A DNA stretch of 6,457 bases from an uncultured Selenomonas sp. Its GTDB lineage: Bacteria > Bacillota > Negativicutes > Selenomonadales > Selenomonadaceae. The position numbers and the translations under genes were made by a program. Location of the stretch: contig CAJPRR010000127.1 of assembly GCA_905373085.1 (NCBI GenBank), positions 1 to 6,457 of the forward strand, written 5' to 3'. The notes under the pieces were generated by a model, which saw only the letters and a program-made list of their open reading frames with translations, made no database searches and was not told the origin of the DNA. Shown piece after piece: positions 1-6,218 of the stretch (the stretch's first letter is position 1; every line of letters begins with the position of its first letter).

Positions 1-479
1 TCAACATATCGCCGCAGATCGGGCTTTCCATGAGCGCCATGTACGGTGAGGGAGCAGAGTCTGCGGGCAATTTGTTCGCTGTCGCGAACAAATTGTCATT
101 GGGGCTGACGGAGCGCGAGCTTTGCGACAATCTTCGCATCTCGGTCGGCGAAATTGTAGACCAGGAACGCCGCGCGAGAAAGGCTCTGCTGCTTTACGAA
201 AAGGATCGCATCGAGGACGAGGTCTGGCGCGCCTACGGCGTGCTGCACTACGCGCGCTCTCTGGGCGACGCCGAGACGCTCGCCATCTTGAGCCGCGTGC
301 GCCTCGGCGTCGACCTCGGCTTCATCGAGGGACTGGCGTCGAGCGTCTTCGGCGACATTTTGATTGCAAGCCGGGCAAATTATCTTTGCTCTCTGGCAGG
401 AAACGAGAACATGTCGAAGAATGAAATAGACAGGAAGAGGGCGGAAGTCGTCCGCCGAATTTTGGAAACTGCGGCATGA
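1..479 (+). CDS. mcsB: Protein-arginine kinase McsB, C-terminal part (5' end outside window)
   Basis: McsB phosphorylates arginine residues on damaged or regulatory proteins; the phosphoarginine then acts as a degradation tag for ClpC-ClpP in the cytoplasm. The frame is open from base 3 and reads through a first in-window ATG at base 30 without a stop, so that ATG is internal. What is visible is the end of the phosphagen-kinase-like domain: a Y-G-E-G-A-E-S-x-G-N-L-F block (bases 42-77), which matches the conserved YGEGSEx-GN region, then the helical C-terminal part with E-R-R-A-R-K, W-R-A-Y-G-V-L and V-R-L-G-V-D-L-G-F-I. About 159 of an expected 350 or so residues are present; the catalytic N-terminal half is missing from the window. 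The C-terminal motif that in other McsB proteins reads R-D-x-x-R-A is here I-D-R-K-R-A (bases 426-443). The gene stops at TGA 477-479, 114 bases before clpC, its functional partner. Identification is by remembered family sequence plus operon context. Confidence 0.93.
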   Translation, partial: NISPQIGLSMSAMYGEGAESAGNLFAVANKLSLGLTERELCDNLRISVGEIVDQERRARKALLLYEKDRIEDEVWRAYGVLHYARSLGDAETLAILSRVRLGVDLGFIEGLASSVFGDILIASRANYLCSLAGNENMSKNEIDRKRAEVVRRILETAA

Positions 480-593
480 GCTGCGGGAAACTTTCCGCTG
501 CACTTTACGGCGGATACATGGGGGCACGGCGAGGGATTCTTTCCGAATCGCTCTATCGATCGGCGCTTCCTTTGACATAAAGGTGGAATTTTT
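480..593 (+). other. mcsB-clpC intergenic gap with a small hairpin and a gap-filling short ORF
   Basis: The gap is unusually wide for this block. It holds a short hairpin: GCGGGA at 483-488 pairs with TTCCGC at 493-498 around a four-base AACT loop, with one G-T pair, and can extend by two pairs (480-481 with 500-501) across a T-T mismatch. No T-run follows, so it does not look like an intrinsic terminator. An ATG at 476, overlapping the mcsB stop as ATGA, opens a 34-codon frame that ends at TAA 578-580, directly before the clpC ribosome binding site. It has only a weak purine stretch upstream (TTGGAA at 464-469), and its product resembles no family I know. I saw no convincing promoter and no CtsR-type heptad repeat or CIRCE element. 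The gap may be only a leader for clpC. Confidence 0.3.
581..586 (+). promoter_or_regulatory. clpC ribosome binding site
   Basis: AGGTGG, preceded by AA, sits seven bases before the ATG at 594. This is a good Shine-Dalgarno match at normal spacing and fixes the clpC start at the first Met of the conserved N-domain. Confidence 0.8.
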
Positions 594-3110
594 ATGACGA
601 ACCGCTTTACGGGTCGTGCGCTCAAGGTGCTGGAATTCGCTCAGTACGAAGCGCAGGAACTGGAGCAGAACTTCATCGGTACGGAGCACATCCTCCTCGG
701 GCTTCTGCACGAGGGAGAGGGCATTGCAGCGCGCGCGCTGCGCTCTTTGGGACTCGATTTCGGTCATGTGCGCACGCGCGTCGAGGATATGCTCGGCGGA
801 CGCGAGGTGGAGGAGCGGCGCGCATCGTACTACACGGATCGCGCCAAACGCGTGATGGAACTTGCCGTCGAAGAGGCGCGCTCCTTCGGGCACAATTACA
901 TCGGCACGGAGCACATTCTCCTCGGGCTTATCCGCGAGAATGAAGGCGTGGCGGCGCACGTCCTGATCTCGCTCGGCGCCGATCTCGACATCGTGCGTGC
1001 GACGGTCATTGACATGCTCGGCGGCACGCACGAGAGCGCGGAGCTTCCCGCGCCAGATCGCCGCCGCCGCGCCACGCCCGCGCAGGGAGAGGCCGATGCG
1101 GGCACGCCGCTTCTCGACAAGTACGGCAGGGACATCAATCGGCTGGCGCGGGAGGGCAAGCTCGACCCCGTCATCGGCAGGGAGAAGGAGATCGAGCGCA
1201 TCGTGCAGATTTTGTCGCGGCGCACGAAGAACAATCCGATCCTCATCGGCGAGCCGGGCGTCGGCAAGACGGCAGTCGCGGAAGGACTTGCCGCACGCAT
1301 CGCCACGGGCGCCGTGCCGCGCCTCCTGCAGCAAAAGCGCATCGTGTCCCTGCCGATGGCAGGACTCGTGGCGGGCGCGAAGTATCGCGGCGAGTTTGAG
1401 GAACGCTTGAAGGGCGTCATCGACGAGGTCATGAAGAGCGGCAATGTGATCCTCTTCATCGACGAGATGCACACGCTCATCGGCGCGGGCGCAGCGGAAG
1501 GCTCGCTCGATGCCGCGAACATCCTGAAGCCGCCCCTTTCGCGCGGCGAGGTGCAGATCATCGGCGCGACGACGCTGAAGGAGTACAAGAAGTATTTCGA
1601 GAAGGATTCGGCGCTTGAGCGGCGCTTCCAAAGCATCCTCGTCGAGGAGCCGACGACGGAGGAGGCGGAGAAGATCCTCCACGGACTGCGCCCGAAGTAT
1701 GAGGCGTTTCACCACGCGAAGATCCGGGACGAGGCTTTGAAGGCGGCGGTACGCCTGTCGCATCGCTACATTCCCGACCGCTGTCTGCCCGACAAGGCGA
1801 TCGACCTCATGGACGAGGCGGCGTCGAAGTCGCGCATGAAGACCGTCGTTCTGCCGACGTCCATCAAGCGTCTGGAAGAGCGTCTGAAGAAGCTCGGCGT
1901 CGAGAAGGACACGGCGATCAAGCTGCAGGACTACGAGCGTGCGGCAGCTCTGCGCGATGAGGAGAGTGCGCTCAAAGAGGATCTTGCCGCTGCCAAGGAG
2001 CGCTGGCAGGAGCGCGAGATGAAGGAGGTCACGGTCACGGCGGACGACATCGCCGATGCCGTCGGACTTTGGACGGGCATCCCCGTGAAGGACATCGCCG
2101 CGAAGGAGTCGGAGCGCCTGCTTCATCTGGAGCAGATTTTGACGGCGCACGTCGTGGGACAGGAGGAGGCCGTGACGGCGGTCGCCAAGGCCGTGCGCCG
2201 CGCACGCGCGGGACTTAAAGACCCGAAGCGCCCCATCGGCTCATTCCTCTTCCTCGGCTCGACGGGCGTCGGCAAGACGGAACTCGCGCGCGCCCTGGCG
2301 GAATCGCTCTTCGGCACGGAGGAAGCCATCGTGCGCTTCGACATGTCCGAATACATGGAAAAGCATACGGTGTCGAAGCTTGTCGGCGCCCCCCCGGGCT
2401 ATGTGGGCTATGAAGAGGGCGGCCAGCTGACCGAGGCCGTGCGCCGCCACCCGTATTCGATCATCCTGCTCGACGAGGTGGAGAAGGCGCACCCTGACCT
2501 CTTCAACGTGCTGCTGCAGGTCTTGGACGACGGGCGGCTGACGGATGCGCAGGGGCGCACGGTCGACTGCAAGAACACGGTCATCATCATGACTTCGAAC
2601 GCGGGCGCCGACTATCTCAAGCAGTCGACGTCGCTCGGCTTCACCGCGGGGGTGCAGACGCTCGGCGACGCTTATGAGAAGGGAAAATCGCGCGTCTTTG
2701 AGGAGGTCAAGCGCGTCTTTCGCCCCGAGTTTTTGAACCGCGTCGACGAGATGCTCGTCTTCCGTCCGCTCGGCAAGGAAGAACTGACGAAGATCGTCGA
2801 CATCATGCTGCGCGAAGTCGAGGCTCGTCTGTCGGAAAAAGGCATGGCGCTTGAGGTCAGCCCTGCGGCGAAGTCGAAGCTCGTCGAAAACGGCACGGAT
2901 TTCAAGTACGGGGCACGTCCGCTGAAGCGTGCGATACGGAAGCTCGTCGAGGACGAGATCGCCGAAAGGCTCTTGAAGGGCGATTTTGGACGCGGCGATA
3001 CGATCTACGTCAAGAAGGCCGGCGACCGTCTTGATTTCGTCCGAAAACAGCCGAAGGACGCGACGAAGGCGAAAAAGGAGAAGGCGCTTCGTGCGGGCGC
3101 AGCGCAATAA
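594..3110 (+). CDS. clpC: ATP-dependent Clp protease ATP-binding subunit ClpC
   Basis: ClpC is a hexameric AAA+ unfoldase that captures McsB-phosphorylated or adaptor-delivered proteins and threads them into ClpP. All expected parts are visible in 838 residues. The double Clp-N repeat covers about 1-145, with I-G-T-E-H in each half; the Glu residues (31 and 106) match the two phosphoarginine-binding glutamates of Bacillus subtilis ClpC. The first ATPase domain has Walker A GEPGVGKT at 219-226, Walker B Asp290-Glu291, the pore motif A-K-Y-R-G and A-L-E-R-R-F. A coiled-coil middle domain with a UVR-like motif follows at about 410-480, and Tyr447 stands where B. subtilis has Phe436. The second ATPase has GSTGVGKT at 555-562, Asp627-Glu628, pore loop G-Y-V-G-Y and sensor-2 G-A-R near 773-775. 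The tripeptide L-G-F at 681-683 is the ClpP-docking loop, so it should work with ClpP. It is slightly longer than the usual 810 or so residues through an Arg/Pro/Ala-rich linker near 150-175 and a Lys-rich tail. The ATG is supported by AGGTGG. Its end overlaps a small ORF by 20 bases. Confidence 0.98.
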   Translation: MTNRFTGRALKVLEFAQYEAQELEQNFIGTEHILLGLLHEGEGIAARALRSLGLDFGHVRTRVEDMLGGREVEERRASYYTDRAKRVMELAVEEARSFGHNYIGTEHILLGLIRENEGVAAHVLISLGADLDIVRATVIDMLGGTHESAELPAPDRRRRATPAQGEADAGTPLLDKYGRDINRLAREGKLDPVIGREKEIERIVQILSRRTKNNPILIGEPGVGKTAVAEGLAARIATGAVPRLLQQKRIVSLPMAGLVAGAKYRGEFEERLKGVIDEVMKSGNVILFIDEMHTLIGAGAAEGSLDAANILKPPLSRGEVQIIGATTLKEYKKYFEKDSALERRFQSILVEEPTTEEAEKILHGLRPKYEAFHHAKIRDEALKAAVRLSHRYIPDRCLPDKAIDLMDEAASKSRMKTVVLPTSIKRLEERLKKLGVEKDTAIKLQDYERAAALRDEESALKEDLAAAKERWQEREMKEVTVTADDIADAVGLWTGIPVKDIAAKESERLLHLEQILTAHVVGQEEAVTAVAKAVRRARAGLKDPKRPIGSFLFLGSTGVGKTELARALAESLFGTEEAIVRFDMSEYMEKHTVSKLVGAPPGYVGYEEGGQLTEAVRRHPYSIILLDEVEKAHPDLFNVLLQVLDDGRLTDAQGRTVDCKNTVIIMTSNAGADYLKQSTSLGFTAGVQTLGDAYEKGKSRVFEEVKRVFRPEFLNRVDEMLVFRPLGKEELTKIVDIMLREVEARLSEKGMALEVSPAAKSKLVENGTDFKYGARPLKRAIRKLVEDEIAERLLKGDFGRGDTIYVKKAGDRLDFVRKQPKDATKAKKEKALRAGAAQ

Positions 3111-3240
3111 GCTTGCGCCGGACGGAGCAGCCTCTGTCTGGAACATGCTCGTCAATGCGGCGTGGGCGCCTCTTTGGCTTGTCCGTTCGCTGCTGCGCTT
3201 TCTGCGGCGCTCGCTGATGAAGCGCGGAAAGGCGGAATGA
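3091..3240 (+). CDS. Possible small basic amphipathic protein between clpC and radA
   Basis: A 49-residue frame starts at GTG 3091, inside the last codons of clpC, and ends at TGA 3238-3240, which overlaps the radA start in ATGA. AAGGAG at 3075-3080 lies ten bases upstream of the GTG and is a plausible ribosome binding site, though those bases also encode clpC Lys-Glu residues. An in-frame ATG at 3145 would give a 31-residue version but has no good site before it. The product is strongly basic (Arg and Lys in the first seven residues and from residue 32 on, with only one Asp and one Glu). It has a Trp-rich hydrophobic centre (W17, W25, W29) followed by a helix with Leu at 28, 30, 34, 35, 38 and 42 between Arg residues, which suggests membrane-surface binding. 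I recognise no family. The overlaps on both sides fit translational coupling from clpC through to radA. The alternative is a non-coding spacer, or a frame whose only role is to carry ribosomes to radA. Confidence 0.5.
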   Translation: MRAQRNKLAPDGAASVWNMLVNAAWAPLWLVRSLLRFLRRSLMKRGKAE

Positions 3241-4616
3241 ATTTGGCGAAGAAGAAAAAGACAGCGTTCGTCTGTCAGGCGTGCGGCTACGATACGTCCA
3301 AGTGGGTGGGCAAGTGCCCGGGCTGCGGCGCGTGGAACACGCTCGTCGAGGAGACGGTCGCGCCCGAATCGGCTGAGGGCGGTCTGCGCCTCGGGCTTTC
3401 CGACGGCACGCGTCCCGTCGCTGTCGGCGATGTCGCAGTCGAGGACATGCCGCGTTTCTTGACGGGATCGGGAGAGCTTGATCGCGTCTTGGGCGGCGGC
3501 GTGATTCCCGGCTCGATGGTCTTGATCGTCGGCGATCCGGGTGTCGGCAAGTCGAGCCTCACGCTTCGCGTAGCGGCACAGATCGCGCGGGGAGGAAAGC
3601 GCGTGCTCTATGTGACGGGCGAGGAGAGCACGCGCCAGGTGCGCATGAGGGCCGACCGCCTCGGTGCGATTGCCGACGATCTCTTCGTCGTCAGCGAGAC
3701 GAACCTTGAGCGCATCACAGTGCACATCGAGACGGTCAAGCCGGAACTTCTCGTCATCGACTCTATCCAGACGATCTTTCGCCCCGATGTGACGAGTGCG
3801 CCGGGCAGCGTCAGCCAGGTGCGCGAGTGCAGCGTCGAGCTTCTGCGCCTTGCGAAGACGTATGGCATCGCCGCCTTTGTCGTCGGTCATGTCACGAAAG
3901 ACGGCACGCTCGCGGGGCCGCGCGTCCTTGAGCACATCGTCGATACCGTGCTCTACTTTGAGGGCGAGCGAAACGCGCAGTTCCGTATTTTACGCGCCGT
4001 CAAGAATCGCTTCGGCAGCACGAACGAGCTTGGCCTCTTCGAGATGCGCGACACGGGACTTGCCGACGTGCCGGACGCATCTAAGCTCTTTTTGTCCGAC
4101 CGCGAGCCGGACAGCGGCACGGTCGTCGTGCCGACGGTCGAGGGAACGCGCCCCCTTCTCGTCGAGATTCAATCGCTTGTCGCCGAGACGCCTTACATGC
4201 CGCCGAGACGCACGGCGGACTCGGTCGACGTCAAGCGCATCCAGCTTCTCTTGGCCGTCCTTGAAAAGCGCGTCAAGCTTCCCATCGGCGCATGCGACGT
4301 CTACGTCAAGGTCGCGGGCGGCATCAAGATTGACGAGCCTGCCGCAGACCTCGGCCTGTGCGTCGCCATGGCGTCGTCGTTCGCCAACCGCCTCGTGCGT
4401 CCGAAGGCGATCGTCTTCGGTGAAGTTGGCCTGTCGGGCGAGATCCGTGCCGTCAGCCAAGCCGACGTGCGCTTGAAGGAAGCCGCCAAGCTCGGCTTTC
4501 GCGCCGCCGTCCTGCCGCAGAAGAATGCCGAACGCCTCAAGAGCATAAAAGGCATCGACCTCTTCGGCGCGGCGACGCTCGCGGAAGCATTGCGTCTCGC
4601 CATGCCGAGGGAGTGA
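3237..4616 (+). CDS. radA: DNA repair protein RadA (Sms), RecA-like branch-migration ATPase
   Basis: RadA works with RecA in recombinational repair, driving branch migration or D-loop extension as a hexameric helicase-like ATPase on DNA. In 459 residues it shows the complete family layout. An N-terminal four-cysteine zinc finger has Cys13, Cys16, Cys27 and Cys30. The RecA-type core has Walker A GDPGVGKS at 99-106, T-G-E-E-S at 127-131, Walker B ending L-V-I-D-S with Asp175, and the RadA hallmark K-N-R-F-G at 256-260. A Lon-protease-like C-terminal domain from about 290 contains G-E-V-G-L-S-G-E-I-R; such domains in RadA act as a scaffold and are not proteolytic. The start is taken at ATG 3237 because the zinc finger follows within 12 residues as in other RadA proteins, AAAGGCGG (3228-3235) precedes it closely, and it forms an ATGA overlap with the small upstream ORF. 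A GTG at 3162 in the same frame would add 25 Ala-rich residues and is less likely. RadA commonly follows clpC in Firmicutes stress operons. Confidence 0.97.
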   Translation: MNLAKKKKTAFVCQACGYDTSKWVGKCPGCGAWNTLVEETVAPESAEGGLRLGLSDGTRPVAVGDVAVEDMPRFLTGSGELDRVLGGGVIPGSMVLIVGDPGVGKSSLTLRVAAQIARGGKRVLYVTGEESTRQVRMRADRLGAIADDLFVVSETNLERITVHIETVKPELLVIDSIQTIFRPDVTSAPGSVSQVRECSVELLRLAKTYGIAAFVVGHVTKDGTLAGPRVLEHIVDTVLYFEGERNAQFRILRAVKNRFGSTNELGLFEMRDTGLADVPDASKLFLSDREPDSGTVVVPTVEGTRPLLVEIQSLVAETPYMPPRRTADSVDVKRIQLLLAVLEKRVKLPIGACDVYVKVAGGIKIDEPAADLGLCVAMASSFANRLVRPKAIVFGEVGLSGEIRAVSQADVRLKEAAKLGFRAAVLPQKNAERLKSIKGIDLFGAATLAEALRLAMPRE

Positions 4617-4622
4617 ATAGGG

Positions 4623-4668
4623 AAAAAGGGGCTGTGAAGAGTCGAAGGCGACTCTTCACAGCCCCTTT
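4623..4668. terminator. Bidirectional intrinsic terminator between convergent genes
   Basis: Bases 4625-4644 pair perfectly with 4649-4668 (20 bp, AAGG loop at 4645-4648). The outer pairs are A-T, so each strand ends in a T-run: TTT at 4666-4668 on the plus strand and TTTTT (complement of 4623-4627) on the minus strand. It begins 6 bases after the radA stop and lies 14 bases beyond the symporter stop on the other strand, so it can end both transcripts. The T-run is better for the minus strand; on the plus strand it is followed by GCAG. Confidence 0.9.
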
Positions 4669-4682
4669 GCAGTTCTTGAAGT

Positions 4683-6047
4683 TTACGAGCGCTTGATTCT
4701 CGAATGGCGCTTGACGTATTCCATGTAGAGCTTCGTTTCACGCACGATGACGCCCGAGAGCAGGAGGAGTGCGATGAGGTTTGGAATTGCCATGAGGCCG
4801 TTCACGATGTCGGCGAGGATCCAGATCGCTTCGAGCTTCAAGAACGCGCCCGAGGCGATGAGCGCGATGAAGATCAGGCGATACGGCAGCACGCCCTTGC
4901 GCTCGAAGAGGTAGATAATTGCGCGTTCGCCGTAGTAGTTCCAGCCGAGGATCGTCGTGAACGCGAAGAGCACGAGGGCGATCGTCAGAAGATGGCTGCC
5001 GATCATGCCGTAGCTTGCCGAGAAGGCGGCGCTCGTCATGGCGGCGCCTGCCGCATCGCCCGACCAGACGCCCGTCAGGACGAGTGCGAGCCCCGTCATC
5101 GTGCAGATGATGATCGTGTCGATGAAGGTGCCCGTCATGGAGATCAGGCCCTGCTCGGCCGGACGCTTCGTCTTCGAGGCGGCGGACGCGATCGGCGCGG
5201 AGCCGAGTCCCGATTCGTTCGAGAAGACGCCGCGTGCGATGCCGTTCTGCATCGCCATCATGACGGTCGAGCCGGCGAAGCCGCCGACGGCCGCCTCGCC
5301 CGTGAAAGCGCTCTCAAGGATAAGGGCGACGGCATGCGGCAAGGCGTCGATGTTCATGACGATGAGGATGAGGGAGAGAGCGACGTAGGTCAGCGCCATG
5401 AAGGGCACGATGGCGGCGGCGACGCGTGCGATGCTTCGGAGGCCGCCGAGCGTGATGGCGGCGATGAGCGCCGTGATGGCGAAGTCCGTCGCCTGGCGCG
5501 GCACGCCGAACGAGATTTCTACGCTGTCGACGATGGCGTTGACCTGCGGGAAGGTGCCGATGCCGAAGAAGGCGACGAGCACGCAGGCGCACGCGAAGAA
5601 GATCGCCATGGGACGCCACGCGCGTCCGAGCCCCTTCTCGATGTAGAACATCGGGCCGCCCGCGATGTCGCCGTGGCTGTCCGTCGTGCGGTACTTGATG
5701 GCGAGCAGTCCTTCGGCATACTTCGTCGCCATGCCGAAGAAGGCCGCCATCCACATCCAGAAGATCGCGCCCGGGCCGCCCGCCTTGACCGCCGTCGCGA
5801 CGCCGACGATGTTGCCCGTGCCGACGGTCGCGGCGAGCGCGACGCACAGAGCCTTGAAGCTCGACACGTCGCCCTCGCCGCGGTTTCTTGCGCGGAAGAT
5901 CAAGGAGAGCGCGAGTGGCAGGCGCACGACCTGCAGGAGGCGCAGGCGCACGGTCAGGAAGACGCCTGTGCCCACAAGCAGGGTGATGAGCGGCGGCCCC
6001 CAAAGCAGCGAATCAATGGAATTGAGAAGCGGGATAAGATTTTCCAT
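4683..6047 (-). CDS. AGCS-family sodium:alanine/glycine symporter
   Basis: This is an inner-membrane secondary transporter of the alanine/glycine:cation symporter family, which imports small neutral amino acids with Na+ (sometimes H+). The 454 residues match the normal family length and form roughly ten or eleven hydrophobic segments. Family motifs are clear: an A-T-V-G-T-G-N-I-V-G block at 73-82 followed by A-G-G-P-G-A-I-F-W-M-W (89-99), a K-Y-A-E-G-L-L-A-I-K-Y-R block, G-G-P-M-F-Y-I-E-K-G-L-G, the signature S-N-E-S-G-L-G-S at 276-283 and L-G-W-N-Y-Y-G-E-R near the end. The start is ATG 6045-6047 because GGAGGT lies six bases before it and the encoded N-terminus (M-E-N-L-I-P-L-L) fits the family; a TTG at 6074 would add nine residues upstream of that site. 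No riboswitch-sized leader is visible, so control by a glycine riboswitch is unlikely here. The substrate (alanine, glycine or serine) cannot be read from sequence alone. The basic tail ends in K-R-S. Confidence 0.95.
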   Translation of the reverse strand: MENLIPLLNSIDSLLWGPPLITLLVGTGVFLTVRLRLLQVVRLPLALSLIFRARNRGEGDVSSFKALCVALAATVGTGNIVGVATAVKAGGPGAIFWMWMAAFFGMATKYAEGLLAIKYRTTDSHGDIAGGPMFYIEKGLGRAWRPMAIFFACACVLVAFFGIGTFPQVNAIVDSVEISFGVPRQATDFAITALIAAITLGGLRSIARVAAAIVPFMALTYVALSLILIVMNIDALPHAVALILESAFTGEAAVGGFAGSTVMMAMQNGIARGVFSNESGLGSAPIASAASKTKRPAEQGLISMTGTFIDTIIICTMTGLALVLTGVWSGDAAGAAMTSAAFSASYGMIGSHLLTIALVLFAFTTILGWNYYGERAIIYLFERKGVLPYRLIFIALIASGAFLKLEAIWILADIVNGLMAIPNLIALLLLSGVIVRETKLYMEYVKRHSRIKRS

Positions 6048-6053
6048 AAGATG

Positions 6054-6059
6054 ACCTCC
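6054..6059 (-). promoter_or_regulatory. Symporter ribosome binding site
   Basis: GGAGGT on the minus strand, six bases before ATG 6047, is a near-perfect Shine-Dalgarno sequence and decides the symporter start against the upstream TTG at 6074. Confidence 0.88.
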
Positions 6060-6080
6060 ACTGTCAAAAGACAATAGTGT

Positions 6081-6099
6081 ATAAAATAACGAATTTTAT
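6081..6099. repeat. 7-bp inverted repeat upstream of the symporter, operator-like
   Basis: ATAAAAT (6081-6087) and ATTTTAT (6093-6099) are exact inverted copies around AACGA. The element lies about 35-50 bases before the symporter start, at or just downstream of the likely -10 region, where a repressor site would be expected. No regulator can be assigned, and AT-rich DNA makes such repeats fairly easily. Confidence 0.4.
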
Positions 6100-6127
6100 G
6101 GTATCATAACTTACCTTGATTTGTAAA
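6098..6127 (-). promoter_or_regulatory. Candidate promoter for the symporter gene
   Basis: Reading leftward, TTTACA (6127-6122) resembles a -35 box, and 18 bases on, TACCAT (6103-6098) is a four-of-six match to a -10 box. A better -10-like hexamer, TATGAT (6108-6103), overlaps it but is only 13 bases from the -35. The region is sharply AT-rich compared with the coding DNA and lies between the panD terminator and the symporter. A promoter here is likely; the exact boxes are uncertain. Confidence 0.4.
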
Positions 6128-6140
6128 GGCTTTGAAAGAG

Positions 6141-6184
6141 AAAAAACTCCCTGCGATGGAAGATTTGTCCTCGCAGGGAGTTTT
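6141..6184 (-). terminator. Intrinsic terminator of panD
   Basis: Bases 6143-6156 pair perfectly with 6171-6184 (14 bp). A bulged T at 6157 and three more pairs (6158-6160 with 6168-6170) close a seven-base loop. On the minus strand the stem ends in TTTTTT (complement of 6141-6146). It begins 34 bases after the panD stop and separates panD from the symporter transcription unit. Confidence 0.88.
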
Positions 6185-6218
6185 CTGCCCGGAAAGTGCG
6201 GCATGCAGCCGTCATTCG

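Noticed and set aside
572..577. TTGACA as a -35 box for a private clpC promoter
   Set aside because: It is 16 bases from the clpC ATG, so a matching -10 would fall inside the gene.
96..2150. 684-residue open frame on the minus strand opposite mcsB and clpC
   Set aside because: It is antisense to two clearly recognised genes, is dominated by Arg, Leu and Ala as expected from the complement of GC-biased codons, and has no family motif.
3162..3236. Longer radA starting at GTG 3162
   Set aside because: The extra 25 residues are Ala-rich and unlike RadA N-termini; ATG 3237 has a better ribosome site and an ATGA overlap.
2241..3935. 564-residue minus-strand open frame opposite clpC and radA
   Set aside because: It crosses two genes antisense and has the same Arg/Asp/Leu-rich shadow composition.
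6048..6074. Symporter start at TTG 6074
   Set aside because: It would place the GGAGGT site inside the coding region; ATG 6047 follows that site at ideal spacing.
4704..6077. 457-residue plus-strand open frame opposite the symporter
   Set aside because: It is rich in Asp, Glu, Arg and His, the mirror of a hydrophobic membrane protein, with no motif; the minus-strand frame carries the AGCS signatures.
6048..6140. Glycine riboswitch or T-box before the symporter
   Set aside because: The space between the panD terminator and the start codon is under 100 bases and AT-rich, with no recognisable conserved core.
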